Origin: Allobosea sp. UNC402CLCol
Lineage (GTDB): Bacteria; Pseudomonadota; Alphaproteobacteria; Rhizobiales; Beijerinckiaceae
Direction: 5' to 3'
Assembly (NCBI RefSeq): GCF_000745475.1
Contig: NZ_KN050692.1
Coordinates: forward strand, 637,955-701,954
Length of the DNA: 64,000 nt
The notes beneath the pieces are model-generated. The model was not told where the DNA came from. It ran no database searches and worked only from the letters and a program-made list of their open reading frames with translations. Shown here in pieces: positions 1 through 8,498 of this stretch. Position numbers and translations under genes: made by a program. Every line of letters starts with the position of its first letter. Within the stretch, counting starts at the first letter, position 1.

Positions 1-2
1 AA

Positions 3-962
3 TTGCCGGCGCCGCCCACGGAAACCGCGCCGCCAAAGCCCGTATCGGGACGCGGCGGGCGGGTCGATATTCTCGGCGTGCCGCTGTCCAAGCCCGACAA
101 GCCGCTCTGGCCGGATGCCGAGGACGGCAGGCCCGTCACGAAGCTCGACCTCGCCCGTTATTTCGAGGCCGTCGGCACCTGGCTGCTGCCGCATATCCAG
201 GGCCGGCCGTGCTCGCTGCTGCGGGCGCCCGACGGGATCGAGGGCGAGGTGTTCTTCCAGCGCCATGCGGGCCTCGGCACATCGAACCTGTTCGAGCTGG
301 TGAAGATCTTCGGAGACAAGAAATCCTATCTCCAGATCGACCGGATCGAGGCCCTGATCGCGACCGCCCAGATCGGCGGAATCGAACTGCATCCCTGGAA
401 TTGCCGGCCGGGCGAGCCGGAGGTGCCGGGGCGGCTGGTCTTCGATCTCGACCCGGGGCCGGGCGTTTCCTTCGATGCGGTGATCGCGGCGGCCAGGACC
501 ATGAAGGAACGGCTCGAAGCGCTCGGCCTCGTCAGCTTCTGCAAGACCACCGGCGGCAAGGGCCTCCATGTCGTGACACCGCTGGCGAAGCCCGGTCGCG
601 GCGGCCTGGACTGGCCGGCCGCCAAGGACTTCGCCCGCCGCCTCTGCGCGGCGATCGCTGCCGATGAGCCCGAGCGCTATGTCGTCAACATGGCCAAGCG
701 CCTGCGCAAGGGGCGGATCTTCCTCGATTATCTCCGCAACGATCGCATGGCGACGGCGGTGGCGCCGCTCTCGCCGCGCGCAAGGCCCGGCGCCCATGTC
801 TCGATGCCGCTGACCTGGGCGCAAGTGAAGGCGGGGCTCGACCCCGCCCGCTACACGATCCGCACGGTTCCGAAGCTCCTGACCACGAGCAAGGCCTGGG
901 ACGATTACGACGAATCCGAGCGGCCTCTCGCCGAGGCGATCAGGAAGCTCGGTCGCTCCTGA
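3..962 (+). CDS. ligD: LigD, 3' part: primase-polymerase domain of the NHEJ ligase (5' end outside window)
   Basis: This is the C-terminal 319 residues of a multidomain bacterial NHEJ ligase; the frame is open to the window edge, so the true start lies upstream. The visible part is the polymerase (primase-like) domain, which fills gaps and adds nucleotides at broken DNA ends. It shows the metal-binding FDLDPGPG motif (about residue 147), the TTGGKGLHVV motif, and the DYLRNDR and TAVAPLSPRARPGA blocks typical of LigD POL. A POL domain at the C terminus fits the nuclease-ligase-polymerase order known from rhizobial LigD, but the other domains are not visible here. A ku gene follows 58 bases downstream on the same strand, which supports the role. 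Confidence 0.9.
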   Translation: MPAPPTETAPPKPVSGRGGRVDILGVPLSKPDKPLWPDAEDGRPVTKLDLARYFEAVGTWLLPHIQGRPCSLLRAPDGIEGEVFFQRHAGLGTSNLFELVKIFGDKKSYLQIDRIEALIATAQIGGIELHPWNCRPGEPEVPGRLVFDLDPGPGVSFDAVIAAARTMKERLEALGLVSFCKTTGGKGLHVVTPLAKPGRGGLDWPAAKDFARRLCAAIAADEPERYVVNMAKRLRKGRIFLDYLRNDRMATAVAPLSPRARPGAHVSMPLTWAQVKAGLDPARYTIRTVPKLLTTSKAWDDYDESERPLAEAIRKLGRS

Positions 963-1020
963 TGCCGGGCGGAACGGATCGGGAGACGATGCGTTTCGCG
1001 TCGGACTGGAGTGAGCAAAC

Positions 1021-1806
1021 ATGGCCCAGCGGACATTCTGGAAAGGCTATCTCAAGCTCTCGCTCGTGACCTGCCCGGTCGCGATGATGCCGGCGCATTC
1101 GGAGAGCGAGAAGGTCCGCTTTCACACGCTCAACCGCAAGACCGGGCATCGCATCCAGAGCCGCTTCGTCGACGCCGTCACCGGCAAGCCGGTCGCCGAG
1201 GACGACGAGGTCAAGGGCTATCCCAAGGGCGATGACGACTATGTCATGCTGGAGGATGACGAGCTCGACGCCGTCGCGCTGGAGAGCACGCGCACCATCG
1301 ATATCGAGGTTTTCGCGCCGCGCTCTTCCGTCGGCTGGATCTGGTACGACACGCCGCATTACCTCGTGCCCGACGGCAAGATCGGCGACGAGGCCTTCTC
1401 TGTCATCCGCGAGGCGATGAAGTCGACGAAGACCGTCGGCATTTCCCGCGTCGTGCTCTATCGGCGCGAGCGGGCTGTGCTGCTGGAGCCGCGCGACAAA
1501 GGCATCGTGCTGTGGACGCTGCGCTATGGCGACGAGGTCCGCGACGAGAAGGACTATTTCGCCGATGTGAAGACAGCCAAGCCCGAGCCCGACATGCGCG
1601 CGCTCATGGAAAAGCTGATTACGTCGCGCACCAGGGACTGGTCGCCCGATCTGGTGCAGGATCCTGTCCAGGACGAATTGTTGAGCATCATCAAGGCCAA
1701 GCAGAAGGGCCGCAAGCCGGCCCGGAAAGCCGCGCCGGTGGCCAGCGAGGGCAACGTCGTCAGCATCATGGATGCGCTCAAGCGAAGCCTCGAACCGCGG
1801 AAGTGA
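1021..1806 (+). CDS. ku: Ku protein (NHEJ), copy 1
   Basis: Homodimeric bacterial Ku, 261 residues, which binds DNA ends and recruits LigD. The N terminus MAQRTFWKGYLKLSLVTCPV and the block FHTLNRKTGHRI are diagnostic of the Ku core, and the tail is lysine/arginine-rich (KAKQKGRKPARKAA) as in other bacterial Ku proteins. It lies just downstream of ligD on the same strand, probably in one transcript. Its TGA stop (1804-1806) directly abuts the stop of a second, convergent ku gene. The two Ku proteins are clearly diverged paralogues rather than a recent duplication. Confidence 0.95.
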   Translation: MAQRTFWKGYLKLSLVTCPVAMMPAHSESEKVRFHTLNRKTGHRIQSRFVDAVTGKPVAEDDEVKGYPKGDDDYVMLEDDELDAVALESTRTIDIEVFAPRSSVGWIWYDTPHYLVPDGKIGDEAFSVIREAMKSTKTVGISRVVLYRRERAVLLEPRDKGIVLWTLRYGDEVRDEKDYFADVKTAKPEPDMRALMEKLITSRTRDWSPDLVQDPVQDELLSIIKAKQKGRKPARKAAPVASEGNVVSIMDALKRSLEPRK

Positions 1807-2652
1807 TCAGCTTGCCTTGCGCCGCGGCTCGGCTTTGGCGGGTTTGCGTTTCGCGGTCGATTTGACGCCGGATGTCTGGCCGGCCTTGGCGCTCTGCCGG
1901 AGGGCGTCGAGCAGGTTGACGACCTTCGCAGGCTCGGGGCGCTTCGCCGGCTTGAGCTTGCGCCCCTCGATCTTCGCCTTGACCAGCTCGGCCAGCGCGC
2001 TTTCGTAGCGATCGTCGAAGGCCTTGGGGTCGAAGCGGCCTGCCTTGGTGCGGATGATGTGCTCGGCGAGTTCCAGCATCTCGCCCTCGATCTTCAGCTT
2101 CGGAATGTCGTCGAAGGCGCTCTGCGCCGGCCGGACCTCATAGTCGAAATGAAGGGTCGTCGCGACCATGCCGGCCTCATGCGGGCGGATGAGAATCGAT
2201 CGCATGCGCCGGAAGATCACGGTGCGCGCCAGGGCGGCCGCATCCCGGCGCGCCATGGCGTCGCGGATCAGGCCGAAGGCTTCGGCGGCGACCGGCGTGC
2301 TCGGCGTCACGTAATAGGGCCGATCGAGGTACAAATCGTCGATCTCGCCGCAAGGCAGGAAGGTCGCGACGTCGAGAACCTTGTCGCTGTCGGGAATGGC
2401 CTCGGCGATCTCCTCCGGCTCCAGGACGATGTAGTCGCCGTCGCCGCGGTCATAGCCCTTGACCTGGTCTTCCTTCTCGACCGGCTTTCCCGAGACCTCG
2501 TCGACGAACTGGCGGTGGACCCTGTTCCCGGTCTTGCGGTTCAACATATGGAAGGAGATGCGCTCACTGGTCGAGGCCGCCGTGTAGAGCGCCACCGGGC
2601 AGGTGATTTCGGCGACTTTGAAGACGCCCTTCCAGATTGCGCGCGGCGCCAT
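1807..2652 (-). CDS. ku: Ku protein (NHEJ), copy 2
   Basis: Second Ku paralogue, 281 residues, starting MAPRAIWKGVFKVAEITCPV and containing FHMLNRKTGNRVHRQFVDE. Its basic tail (KSTAKRKPAKAEPRRKAS) is longer than in copy 1 and may change DNA binding or LigD recruitment; that is inference. It is transcribed toward copy 1 and its stop codon (1807-1809 on the plus strand) touches the stop of copy 1, so the junction reads TGATCA. Multiple Ku paralogues are known in rhizobia, where they can form heterodimers or act under different conditions. Here the opposite orientation suggests separate regulation of the two. Confidence 0.95.
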   Translation of the reverse strand: MAPRAIWKGVFKVAEITCPVALYTAASTSERISFHMLNRKTGNRVHRQFVDEVSGKPVEKEDQVKGYDRGDGDYIVLEPEEIAEAIPDSDKVLDVATFLPCGEIDDLYLDRPYYVTPSTPVAAEAFGLIRDAMARRDAAALARTVIFRRMRSILIRPHEAGMVATTLHFDYEVRPAQSAFDDIPKLKIEGEMLELAEHIIRTKAGRFDPKAFDDRYESALAELVKAKIEGRKLKPAKRPEPAKVVNLLDALRQSAKAGQTSGVKSTAKRKPAKAEPRRKAS

Positions 2653-2936
2653 GTCTCCAGCCTCGACATCAGAGCAATGATTGCGAGGAAGGAACGGCCC
2701 AGTCCGGGCGATGGTTCCGATGCCGGAGCGAGTCGATCCACCACGATCGGCTTGCCTCGGGGCCCTTGCGCCAGCGGCACCGTGCGCGTTCTGTCGCGCT
2801 CCAGGCTCGCTTTGCGAGAGGCGCTGGCCTCGCCGCTAGGGGCGGGTCGTATCGTCTCACCCGTATTCCGCCTTATTGACGCGATAGGCGCAATCGGGAA
2901 TTGAACGTTATCGACCGCCTGCAAGAAGGACTGTCC

Positions 2937-4154
2937 ATGTCGGCCCAGCGCGCCCGCTCCCCGTCGCGTTTCGCCCTGCCCGGTCTTCTGCTGTGCGCCA
3001 CGGCCCTGGCCGGCTGCAACCAGGAAAAGGCGGCGCCTCCGGTGCAGCCTCAGGTCCAGGTCAGCGTCGTCGTGCTGCATCCGCAGCCGGTCGCGATCAC
3101 CGCGGAACTGCCTGGACGCGTCTCGGCCAATCTCGTCGCCGAGGTCAGGCCGCAGGTCAACGGCATCATCAAATCGCGCCTCTTCAAGGAGGGCAGCGAG
3201 GTCAAGACCGGGGACGTCCTCTACGAGATCGACCCCGCGCCCTACCAGGCCACCCTCGACAGCGCGGTCGCGGCCCAGCAGAAGGCGGAAGCGGCCGTCG
3301 CCAACGCCCAGATCCGGGCCAACCGCTATCAGGAGCTGTTCCAGCGCAACGCCGGCAGCCGCCAGGACATGGACGACGCCAACGCCACGCTGGCGCAGGC
3401 CCAGGCCGATGTCGCCTCCGCCAAGGCGAATGTGGAGACCGCCCGGATCAATCTCGCCTACACGAAGGTCACGGCGCCGATCGACGGACGCATCGACAAG
3501 TCGGCGCTGACGCCCGGCGCGCTCGTCACCGCAAACCAGGCCACCGCATTGACGACGATCCGGAAGCTCGAGCCGATCAATGTCGACGTTACGCAGTCGA
3601 GCACCAACCTGCTGCGCTTCCGCGACGACATCGCTTCGGGGAAGCTGCGCTTCACGGGCCTCAACGTGGCGGTGAAGCTGAAGCTCGATACCGGCACCGA
3701 ATACAACCAGTCCGGCAAGCTCGAATTCGCCGAGGCCAATATCGACCCGACGACCGGGACGTTCTCGGTGCGCGCCGAGTTCCCCAATCCCGACCGCATC
3801 CTGCTGCCGGGCATGTTCGTGCGGGCCGTGATCCAGGAAGGCGTCGCCGAGAACAGCTTCCTGCTGCCGCAGCGCGGCGTGGGCCGCAACACCAAGGGCG
3901 AGGCGACGGGCAAGTTCGTCGGGCCGGACGGCAAGGTCGAGGAGCGCGTGCTGGCCACCCGCCGCAACATCGGCAACAACTGGCTGGTGGACAGCGGCGT
4001 CAAGGACGGCGAGCAGCTCATCGTCGAGGGCGGCCAGCTCGTCCGGTCGGGCCAGACCGTGACCGTCAGCGAGGTCTCCATCGACGAAGCGACGGGTGAG
4101 CTCAAATCGGCCAACCGGCGGGCGGAAGCCAGCCCCAGCACGGTCAAGAACTGA
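2937..4154 (+). CDS. RND efflux periplasmic adaptor, lipoprotein (AcrA/MexA family)
   Basis: Membrane-fusion subunit of a tripartite RND multidrug pump, 405 residues. I chose the ATG at 2937 because AAGGA lies 7 bases upstream and it yields a lipoprotein signal ending in LLCATALAGC, with the lipobox cysteine around residue 22. The mature part shows the PGRVSANLVAEVRPQVNGII lipoyl-like half-motif, an alanine/glutamine-rich coiled-coil hairpin (about 95-165) and a beta-barrel region with FSVRAEFPNPD and LLPGMFVRA. The inner-membrane pump gene begins 2 bases after its stop, so the two are translationally linked. No outer-membrane factor or TetR regulator is adjacent; a TolC-type channel from elsewhere is presumably used. 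Confidence 0.93.
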   Translation: MSAQRARSPSRFALPGLLLCATALAGCNQEKAAPPVQPQVQVSVVVLHPQPVAITAELPGRVSANLVAEVRPQVNGIIKSRLFKEGSEVKTGDVLYEIDPAPYQATLDSAVAAQQKAEAAVANAQIRANRYQELFQRNAGSRQDMDDANATLAQAQADVASAKANVETARINLAYTKVTAPIDGRIDKSALTPGALVTANQATALTTIRKLEPINVDVTQSSTNLLRFRDDIASGKLRFTGLNVAVKLKLDTGTEYNQSGKLEFAEANIDPTTGTFSVRAEFPNPDRILLPGMFVRAVIQEGVAENSFLLPQRGVGRNTKGEATGKFVGPDGKVEERVLATRRNIGNNWLVDSGVKDGEQLIVEGGQLVRSGQTVTVSEVSIDEATGELKSANRRAEASPSTVKN

Positions 4155-4156
4155 CC

Positions 4157-7100
4157 ATGTCGCGCTTCTTCATCGAGAGGCCGATCTTCGCCTGGGTCGT
4201 CGCCATCGTGATCATGCTGGCGGGCGTGCTCGCCCTGCGGACCCTGCCGGTCTCGCAATATCCGCAGATCGCGCCGACGACCGTGCAGATCAGTGCCAAT
4301 TATCCGGGCGCCGACGCCCAGACCGTCGAGAACTCGGTGACCAAGGTCATCGAGCAAGGCATGACCGGCGTCGACAACCTGCAATACATGACGGCGACCT
4401 CGACCTCGACCGGCAACGCCACGATCACGCTGACCTTCACGAACGCGGCCGATCCGGACGTGGCGCAGATGCAGGTGCAGAACAAGCTCGCGCTCGTGAC
4501 GCGCCAGTTGCCCCAGGTCGTGCAGAGCACCGGCGTCACCGTCGCCAAGGCCGCGACCGGCTTCCTCATGGTCGCAGCCTTCGTCTCCAGCGACGGGCGG
4601 CTCTCGACCACGGACCTCGCCGACTATGTCGACTCGACGCTCAACGACACGCTGAAGCGCGTCGAAGGCGTCGGCACGACCCAGCTCTTCGGCGCCGGCT
4701 ACGCAATGCGCATCTGGCTCGACCCCGACAAGCTGCAGAAATACGCGCTGATGCCGGGCGACGTGATCAACGCGATCCAGGCCCAGAACGTGCAGATCTC
4801 GGCCGGCCAGCTCGGCGGGCTGCCGCAGGTCAAGGGCCAGCAGCTCAACGCGACCGTGACCGCGCTCAGCCGCCTGCAGACGCCACAGCAATTCGAGAAC
4901 ATCATCCTCAAGAGCGGCACCTCGGGCTCGATCGTCCGGATCAACGATGTCGCGCGCGTCGAGCTCGGCGCCAAGAGCTACGACACGGTCAGCTTCTACA
5001 ACGGCAAGCCGACGACCGGCCTCGCGATCAGCCTCGCCACCGGCGCGAACGCGCTCGACACGGCGGCCAAGGTCAAGGCCACCATTGAGCGGCTGGCGCC
5101 GACGCTGCCGGAGGGGGTCGAGGTCGTCTATCCCTACGACACCACGCCCTTCGTCCAGCTTTCCATCGAGAAGGTGGTGCACACGCTGTTCGAGGCGATC
5201 CTGCTCGTCTTCGTGGTGATGTTCGTCTTCCTGCAGAGCCTGCGCGCGACGGTGATCCCGATGCTCGCCGTGCCGGTCGTCCTGCTCGGCACCTTCGGCG
5301 TGCTCGCCGTCGCCGGCTATTCGGTGAACACCCTCACCATGTTCGCCATGGTGCTGGCGATCGGCCTGCTCGTCGACGACGCGATCGTCGTGGTCGAGAA
5401 TGTCGAGCGCGTGATGCACGAGGAAAAGCTCGGCCCCAAGGAAGCGACGATCCGCTCGATGGGCGAGATCACCGGCGCGCTCGTCGGCATCGCCACGGTG
5501 CTCTCGGCGGTGTTCGTGCCGATGGCCTTCTTCGGCGGGTCGGTCGGCGTGATCTACCGGCAGTTCTCGGTGACGATCGTCACCGCCATGATCCTGTCGG
5601 TCCTCGTCGCCATGATCCTGACGCCGGCGCTCTGCGCCACGCTCCTCAAGGCGCCCGGCGAGCACAGCAAGACATGGGCTCCCTTCGCCTGGTTCAACCG
5701 CAATTTCGACCGCACCACCAATGGCTACCGCAACGGTGTCGGCGGGATGATCAAGCGCCCGATGCGCTTCCTGCTCGTCTTCCTGCTGATCGGCGGCGGC
5801 ATGGGCTATCTGTTCGCGCGGCTGCCCAGCTCCTTCCTGCCCGACGAAGACCAGGGCGTTCTGTTCACGCTCGTGCAGCTTCCGGTCGGAGCGACGCAGG
5901 ACCGGACGCTCAAGGTGCTCGACGAGGTGCGCGAGCACTACCTGACCAAGGAGAAGGATCTGGTCGAGGGCGTCCTGACGGTCGGCGGCTTCAGCTTCAG
6001 CGGCCAGGGGCAGAATGTCGGCCTCGCCTTCGTGCGGCTCAAGCCCTTCGAGCAGCGGCCCGGCAAGCAGGCGACGGCGCAGGCCATCGCCGGCCGCGCG
6101 ATGGGCGCGTTCCGCACGCTGAAGGACGGCTTCGCCTTCGCGCTGGCACCGCCCGCCCTGCAGGGCTTCGGCAACACGTCGGGCTTCGATTTCTACCTGC
6201 AGGACGTCGCCGGCGCCGGCCATGAGCGGCTGATGCAGGTCCGCAACCAGCTCCTCGGCCTCGCCGGGCAGAGCAAGCTGCTCACCGGCACCCGGCCGAA
6301 CGGGCAGGAGGACCAGCCGCAATACTCCGTCACCATCGACCAGGAGAAGGCGAGCGCGCTGACCCTGTCGCTCGCGGACGTCAATACGACGCTCTCGGCA
6401 GCCTGGGGTTCGGCCTATGTCAACGACTTCATCGACCGCGGCCGCGTCAAATCGGTCTATGTCCAGTCGGATGCGCCCTTCCGCATGCAGCCTCTGGATG
6501 TCGGGCGCTGGTATGTCCGCAACCAGGAGGGAGGCATGGTGCCGTTCTCGGCCTTCGCCTCCGGCCAATGGAGCTACGGCTCGCCACGCCTCGAACGCTA
6601 TAACGGCGCCTCGGCGGTCGAGATCCAGGGAGCGGCCGCGGCCGGCGTCAGCTCGGGCGCGGCAATGGACGAGATCGACCGGATCGCGAGCCAGCTTCCG
6701 ACCGGCTTCGGGCATGAATGGACGGGGTTGTCCTATCAGGAGCGGCTGTCGGGCAGCCAGGCCGTCGCGCTCTATGCGCTGTCGATGCTCGTCGTCTTCC
6801 TGTGCCTGGCCGCGCTCTATGAGAGCTGGTCGATTCCCTTCGCGGTGATGCTGTGCGTGCCGATCGGCATCTTCGGCGCGCTCGCGGCGGCGACGCTGTT
6901 CGGCCAGAGCAACGACGTCTACTTCAAGGTCGGCCTGCTCACCACGATCGGGCTGGCGGCGAAGAACGCCATCCTGATCGTCGAGTTCGCGATCGAGCAG
7001 GAGGCGTCCGGCAAGGGGCTGGTCGAGGCGACGCTCGAAGCGGCGCGCCAGCGCCTGCGTCCGATCCTGATGACCTCCTTCGCCTTCATCCTCGGCGTGC

Positions 7101-7294
7101 TGCCGCTCGCGGTTGCGACCGGCGCCGGCTCCGGCAGCCAGAACGCGATCGGCATCGGCGTGATGGGCGGCATGATCGCGGCCACGGCCATCGGCGTCTT
7201 CTTCGTGCCGTTGCTCTATGTCGCCGTGGTCCGCCTCGTCCGGCGGATGCGCGGACAGGGCAAGGATACCAAGGAAGTCGAGACGGCGGCCTGA
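4157..7294 (+). CDS. RND efflux pump, inner-membrane transporter (AcrB/MexB, HAE1 family)
   Basis: Proton-driven multidrug exporter, 1045 residues, the usual HAE1 length. The N terminus MSRFFIERPIFAWVVAIVIM is the first membrane helix and the classical AcrB-type start. TM4 carries the proton-relay pair in GLLVDDAIVVVENV, and a later helix holds the conserved lysine in GLAAKNAILIVEF. The periplasmic GxSGQ-type block appears as SFSGQGQNVGLAF. It starts 2 bases after the adaptor stop. Substrates cannot be told from sequence. Directly downstream lie a palindromic repeat and a perfect 18-bp hairpin, in the convergent space before the iron locus. Confidence 0.95.
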   Translation: MSRFFIERPIFAWVVAIVIMLAGVLALRTLPVSQYPQIAPTTVQISANYPGADAQTVENSVTKVIEQGMTGVDNLQYMTATSTSTGNATITLTFTNAADPDVAQMQVQNKLALVTRQLPQVVQSTGVTVAKAATGFLMVAAFVSSDGRLSTTDLADYVDSTLNDTLKRVEGVGTTQLFGAGYAMRIWLDPDKLQKYALMPGDVINAIQAQNVQISAGQLGGLPQVKGQQLNATVTALSRLQTPQQFENIILKSGTSGSIVRINDVARVELGAKSYDTVSFYNGKPTTGLAISLATGANALDTAAKVKATIERLAPTLPEGVEVVYPYDTTPFVQLSIEKVVHTLFEAILLVFVVMFVFLQSLRATVIPMLAVPVVLLGTFGVLAVAGYSVNTLTMFAMVLAIGLLVDDAIVVVENVERVMHEEKLGPKEATIRSMGEITGALVGIATVLSAVFVPMAFFGGSVGVIYRQFSVTIVTAMILSVLVAMILTPALCATLLKAPGEHSKTWAPFAWFNRNFDRTTNGYRNGVGGMIKRPMRFLLVFLLIGGGMGYLFARLPSSFLPDEDQGVLFTLVQLPVGATQDRTLKVLDEVREHYLTKEKDLVEGVLTVGGFSFSGQGQNVGLAFVRLKPFEQRPGKQATAQAIAGRAMGAFRTLKDGFAFALAPPALQGFGNTSGFDFYLQDVAGAGHERLMQVRNQLLGLAGQSKLLTGTRPNGQEDQPQYSVTIDQEKASALTLSLADVNTTLSAAWGSAYVNDFIDRGRVKSVYVQSDAPFRMQPLDVGRWYVRNQEGGMVPFSAFASGQWSYGSPRLERYNGASAVEIQGAAAAGVSSGAAMDEIDRIASQLPTGFGHEWTGLSYQERLSGSQAVALYALSMLVVFLCLAALYESWSIPFAVMLCVPIGIFGALAAATLFGQSNDVYFKVGLLTTIGLAAKNAILIVEFAIEQEASGKGLVEATLEAARQRLRPILMTSFAFILGVLPLAVATGAGSGSQNAIGIGVMGGMIAATAIGVFFVPLLYVAVVRLVRRMRGQGKDTKEVETAA

Positions 7295-7321
7295 GGCTCT
7301 GCCCTTGGTCGAAACCGCTCC

Positions 7322-7428
7322 GTCATTCCGGGCGCCGCGAAAGCGGAGACCCGGAATCCATCGCAGAGCGCCGTCGCCCTATGATGGATTCCGGATCGGC
7401 GCAGCTCTCGCGCCTGGTCCGGAATGAC
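7322..7428. repeat. Palindromic intergenic repeat, family A, copy 1
   Basis: A 107-bp composite palindrome bounded by GTCATTCCGGG at the left and TCCGGAATGAC at the right, with an inner pair GGAATCCAT / ATGGATTCC. It sits between the convergent ends of the RND pump gene and the FhuC-type ATPase gene. Related copies with the same outer and inner arms lie at 33670-33765, 49883-49977 and 57311-57420. Confidence 0.85.
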
Positions 7429-7470
7429 AGCGTGCATCCTGCTCTCACTTTTTGATGAGAGACGGATTCA

Positions 7471-7508
7471 GATTTCAGATGGAAACACTTGTGTTTCCAT
7501 CTGAAATC
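7471..7508. repeat. Perfect 18-bp inverted repeat (38-nt hairpin), possible bidirectional terminator
   Basis: GATTTCAGATGGAAACAC and its exact reverse complement are separated by TT, giving an 18-bp stem; the apex can also be read as a stable CUUG tetraloop. It lies in the convergent gap between the RND pump and the siderophore ATPase gene, so a bidirectional terminator is plausible, though there is no T-run on either side. A smaller hairpin (CTCTCA / TGAGAG, 7442-7461) lies just before it. A related element with ATGGAAACATC arms follows gyrA at 57264-57299. Confidence 0.7.
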
Positions 7509-7537
7509 GTCCTGCGCTCACCCCGCCGACAGCGCTC

Positions 7538-8368
7538 TCAGGGCGCGAAGGCGAGCGGGCGGCCCGTCTGCGGATGCTGCAGCACGGTCATCCGCACGCC
7601 GTAGATCGCCTCGAGCTCGGCGGGACGCATGATCGCGTCGGGCGCTCCGCGCGCGATCATGCGCCCCGAATGCAGGGCGACGATCTCGTCGCAATAGTTC
7701 GCCGCCATGTTGACGTCGTGCAGCACGACGACCACGCCGATATTGCGCTCCTGCGAGAGGCGCCGCACCAGCGCGAGCACCTCAATCTGATGCGCGACAT
7801 CGAGCGCCGAGATCGGCTCGTCAAGCAGGAGATATTCCGCATCCTGCGCCACCAGCATGGCGAGCCAGACGCGCTGGCGCTCGCCGCCCGACAAGGTGTC
7901 GACGAGCCGGTCGGCGAAGCGCGCGACATCGGTCAGCGCCATCGCCTCCCTGACCTTCTCGCGGTCCCGCTCGCCGAACCGGCCGAGCGCACCATGCCAG
8001 GGATAGCGGCCGAGCGCGACGAGCTCCTTCACCAGCATGCCGGAGGCCGGCGGCGTCTGCTGCGGCAGATAGGCGACCTTGCGGGCGAAGGCGCGGTCGC
8101 CCCAATCCGGCAGCGCCTTGCCCTCGAAGCGGATGGTTCCGCCGGACACCGGCTGCTGGCGGGCCAGAAGCTTGAGCAGGGTCGATTTGCCCGAGCCGTT
8201 ATGGCCGATGAGCCCGACGACGCGGTGGCCGGACAAGGTCAGGCTCAGCGGCTCCAGCAGCACGCGGCCGGGGATCGCGAAGCTCACCGCGTCCAGCGCA
8301 AAGAGCGGCTGCGGCACGGCCGGCTGGAGCGCGGCGGAAGGAGAGGCTGTCTCGAGCATGTGCGTCAT
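7538..8368 (-). CDS. fhuC: Iron-siderophore ABC transporter ATPase (FhuC family)
   Basis: Cytoplasmic ATPase, 276 residues, powering ferric-siderophore import. It has Walker A GHNGSGKST (about residue 55), the ABC signature LSGGERQR, Walker B YLLLDEP and the H-loop VVLHDVN. The tail IYGVRMTVLQHPQTGRPLA is typical of FhuC/FepC-type ATPases. It is the last gene of the minus-strand iron cluster, after the siderophore-interacting protein. Unlike the tight coupling elsewhere in the cluster, a 130-bp gap with two hairpin repeats separates it from that upstream gene. The symbol follows family resemblance; the actual siderophore is unknown. Confidence 0.9.
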   Translation of the reverse strand: MTHMLETASPSAALQPAVPQPLFALDAVSFAIPGRVLLEPLSLTLSGHRVVGLIGHNGSGKSTLLKLLARQQPVSGGTIRFEGKALPDWGDRAFARKVAYLPQQTPPASGMLVKELVALGRYPWHGALGRFGERDREKVREAMALTDVARFADRLVDTLSGGERQRVWLAMLVAQDAEYLLLDEPISALDVAHQIEVLALVRRLSQERNIGVVVVLHDVNMAANYCDEIVALHSGRMIARGAPDAIMRPAELEAIYGVRMTVLQHPQTGRPLAFAP

Positions 8369-8381
8369 CGTTCCTTCTGGA

Positions 8382-8428
8382 GCATCGGCCCGAAAACTGG
8401 CATGCGGTTTTCGAAAAAAAGCCGATGC
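8382..8428. repeat. Palindromic intergenic repeat, family B, copy 1
   Basis: GCATCGGC / GCCGATGC outer arms enclose an inner inverted repeat CGAAAAC / GGTTTTCG. It lies between the siderophore-interacting protein gene and the ATPase gene of the iron cluster, immediately beside a second hairpin at 8441-8483. Confidence 0.8.
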
Positions 8429-8440
8429 AAAAACAAAGAG

Positions 8441-8483
8441 CTACAGCATCGGACTGAATACGATATTCGGTCCGATGCTGTAG
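8441..8483. repeat. 20-bp hairpin with family B core
   Basis: CTACAGCATCGGAC pairs perfectly with GTCCGATGCTGTAG; the stem continues through a T-G wobble and GAATA / TATTC to a CGA loop. The core GCATCGGAC / GTCCGATGC is shared with family B repeats, so this may be a compact member. It lies 15 bases beyond the stop of the siderophore-interacting protein gene and could end or slow transcription, or protect mRNA ends, inside the operon. Confidence 0.75.
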
Positions 8484-8498
8484 GCGGTCGAACCCGGT

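Noticed and set aside
3458..6715. Open frame of 1085 codons on the minus strand
   Set aside because: It lies opposite the RND pump genes, is rich in Arg, His and Asp as GC-rich shadow frames are, and has no family likeness.
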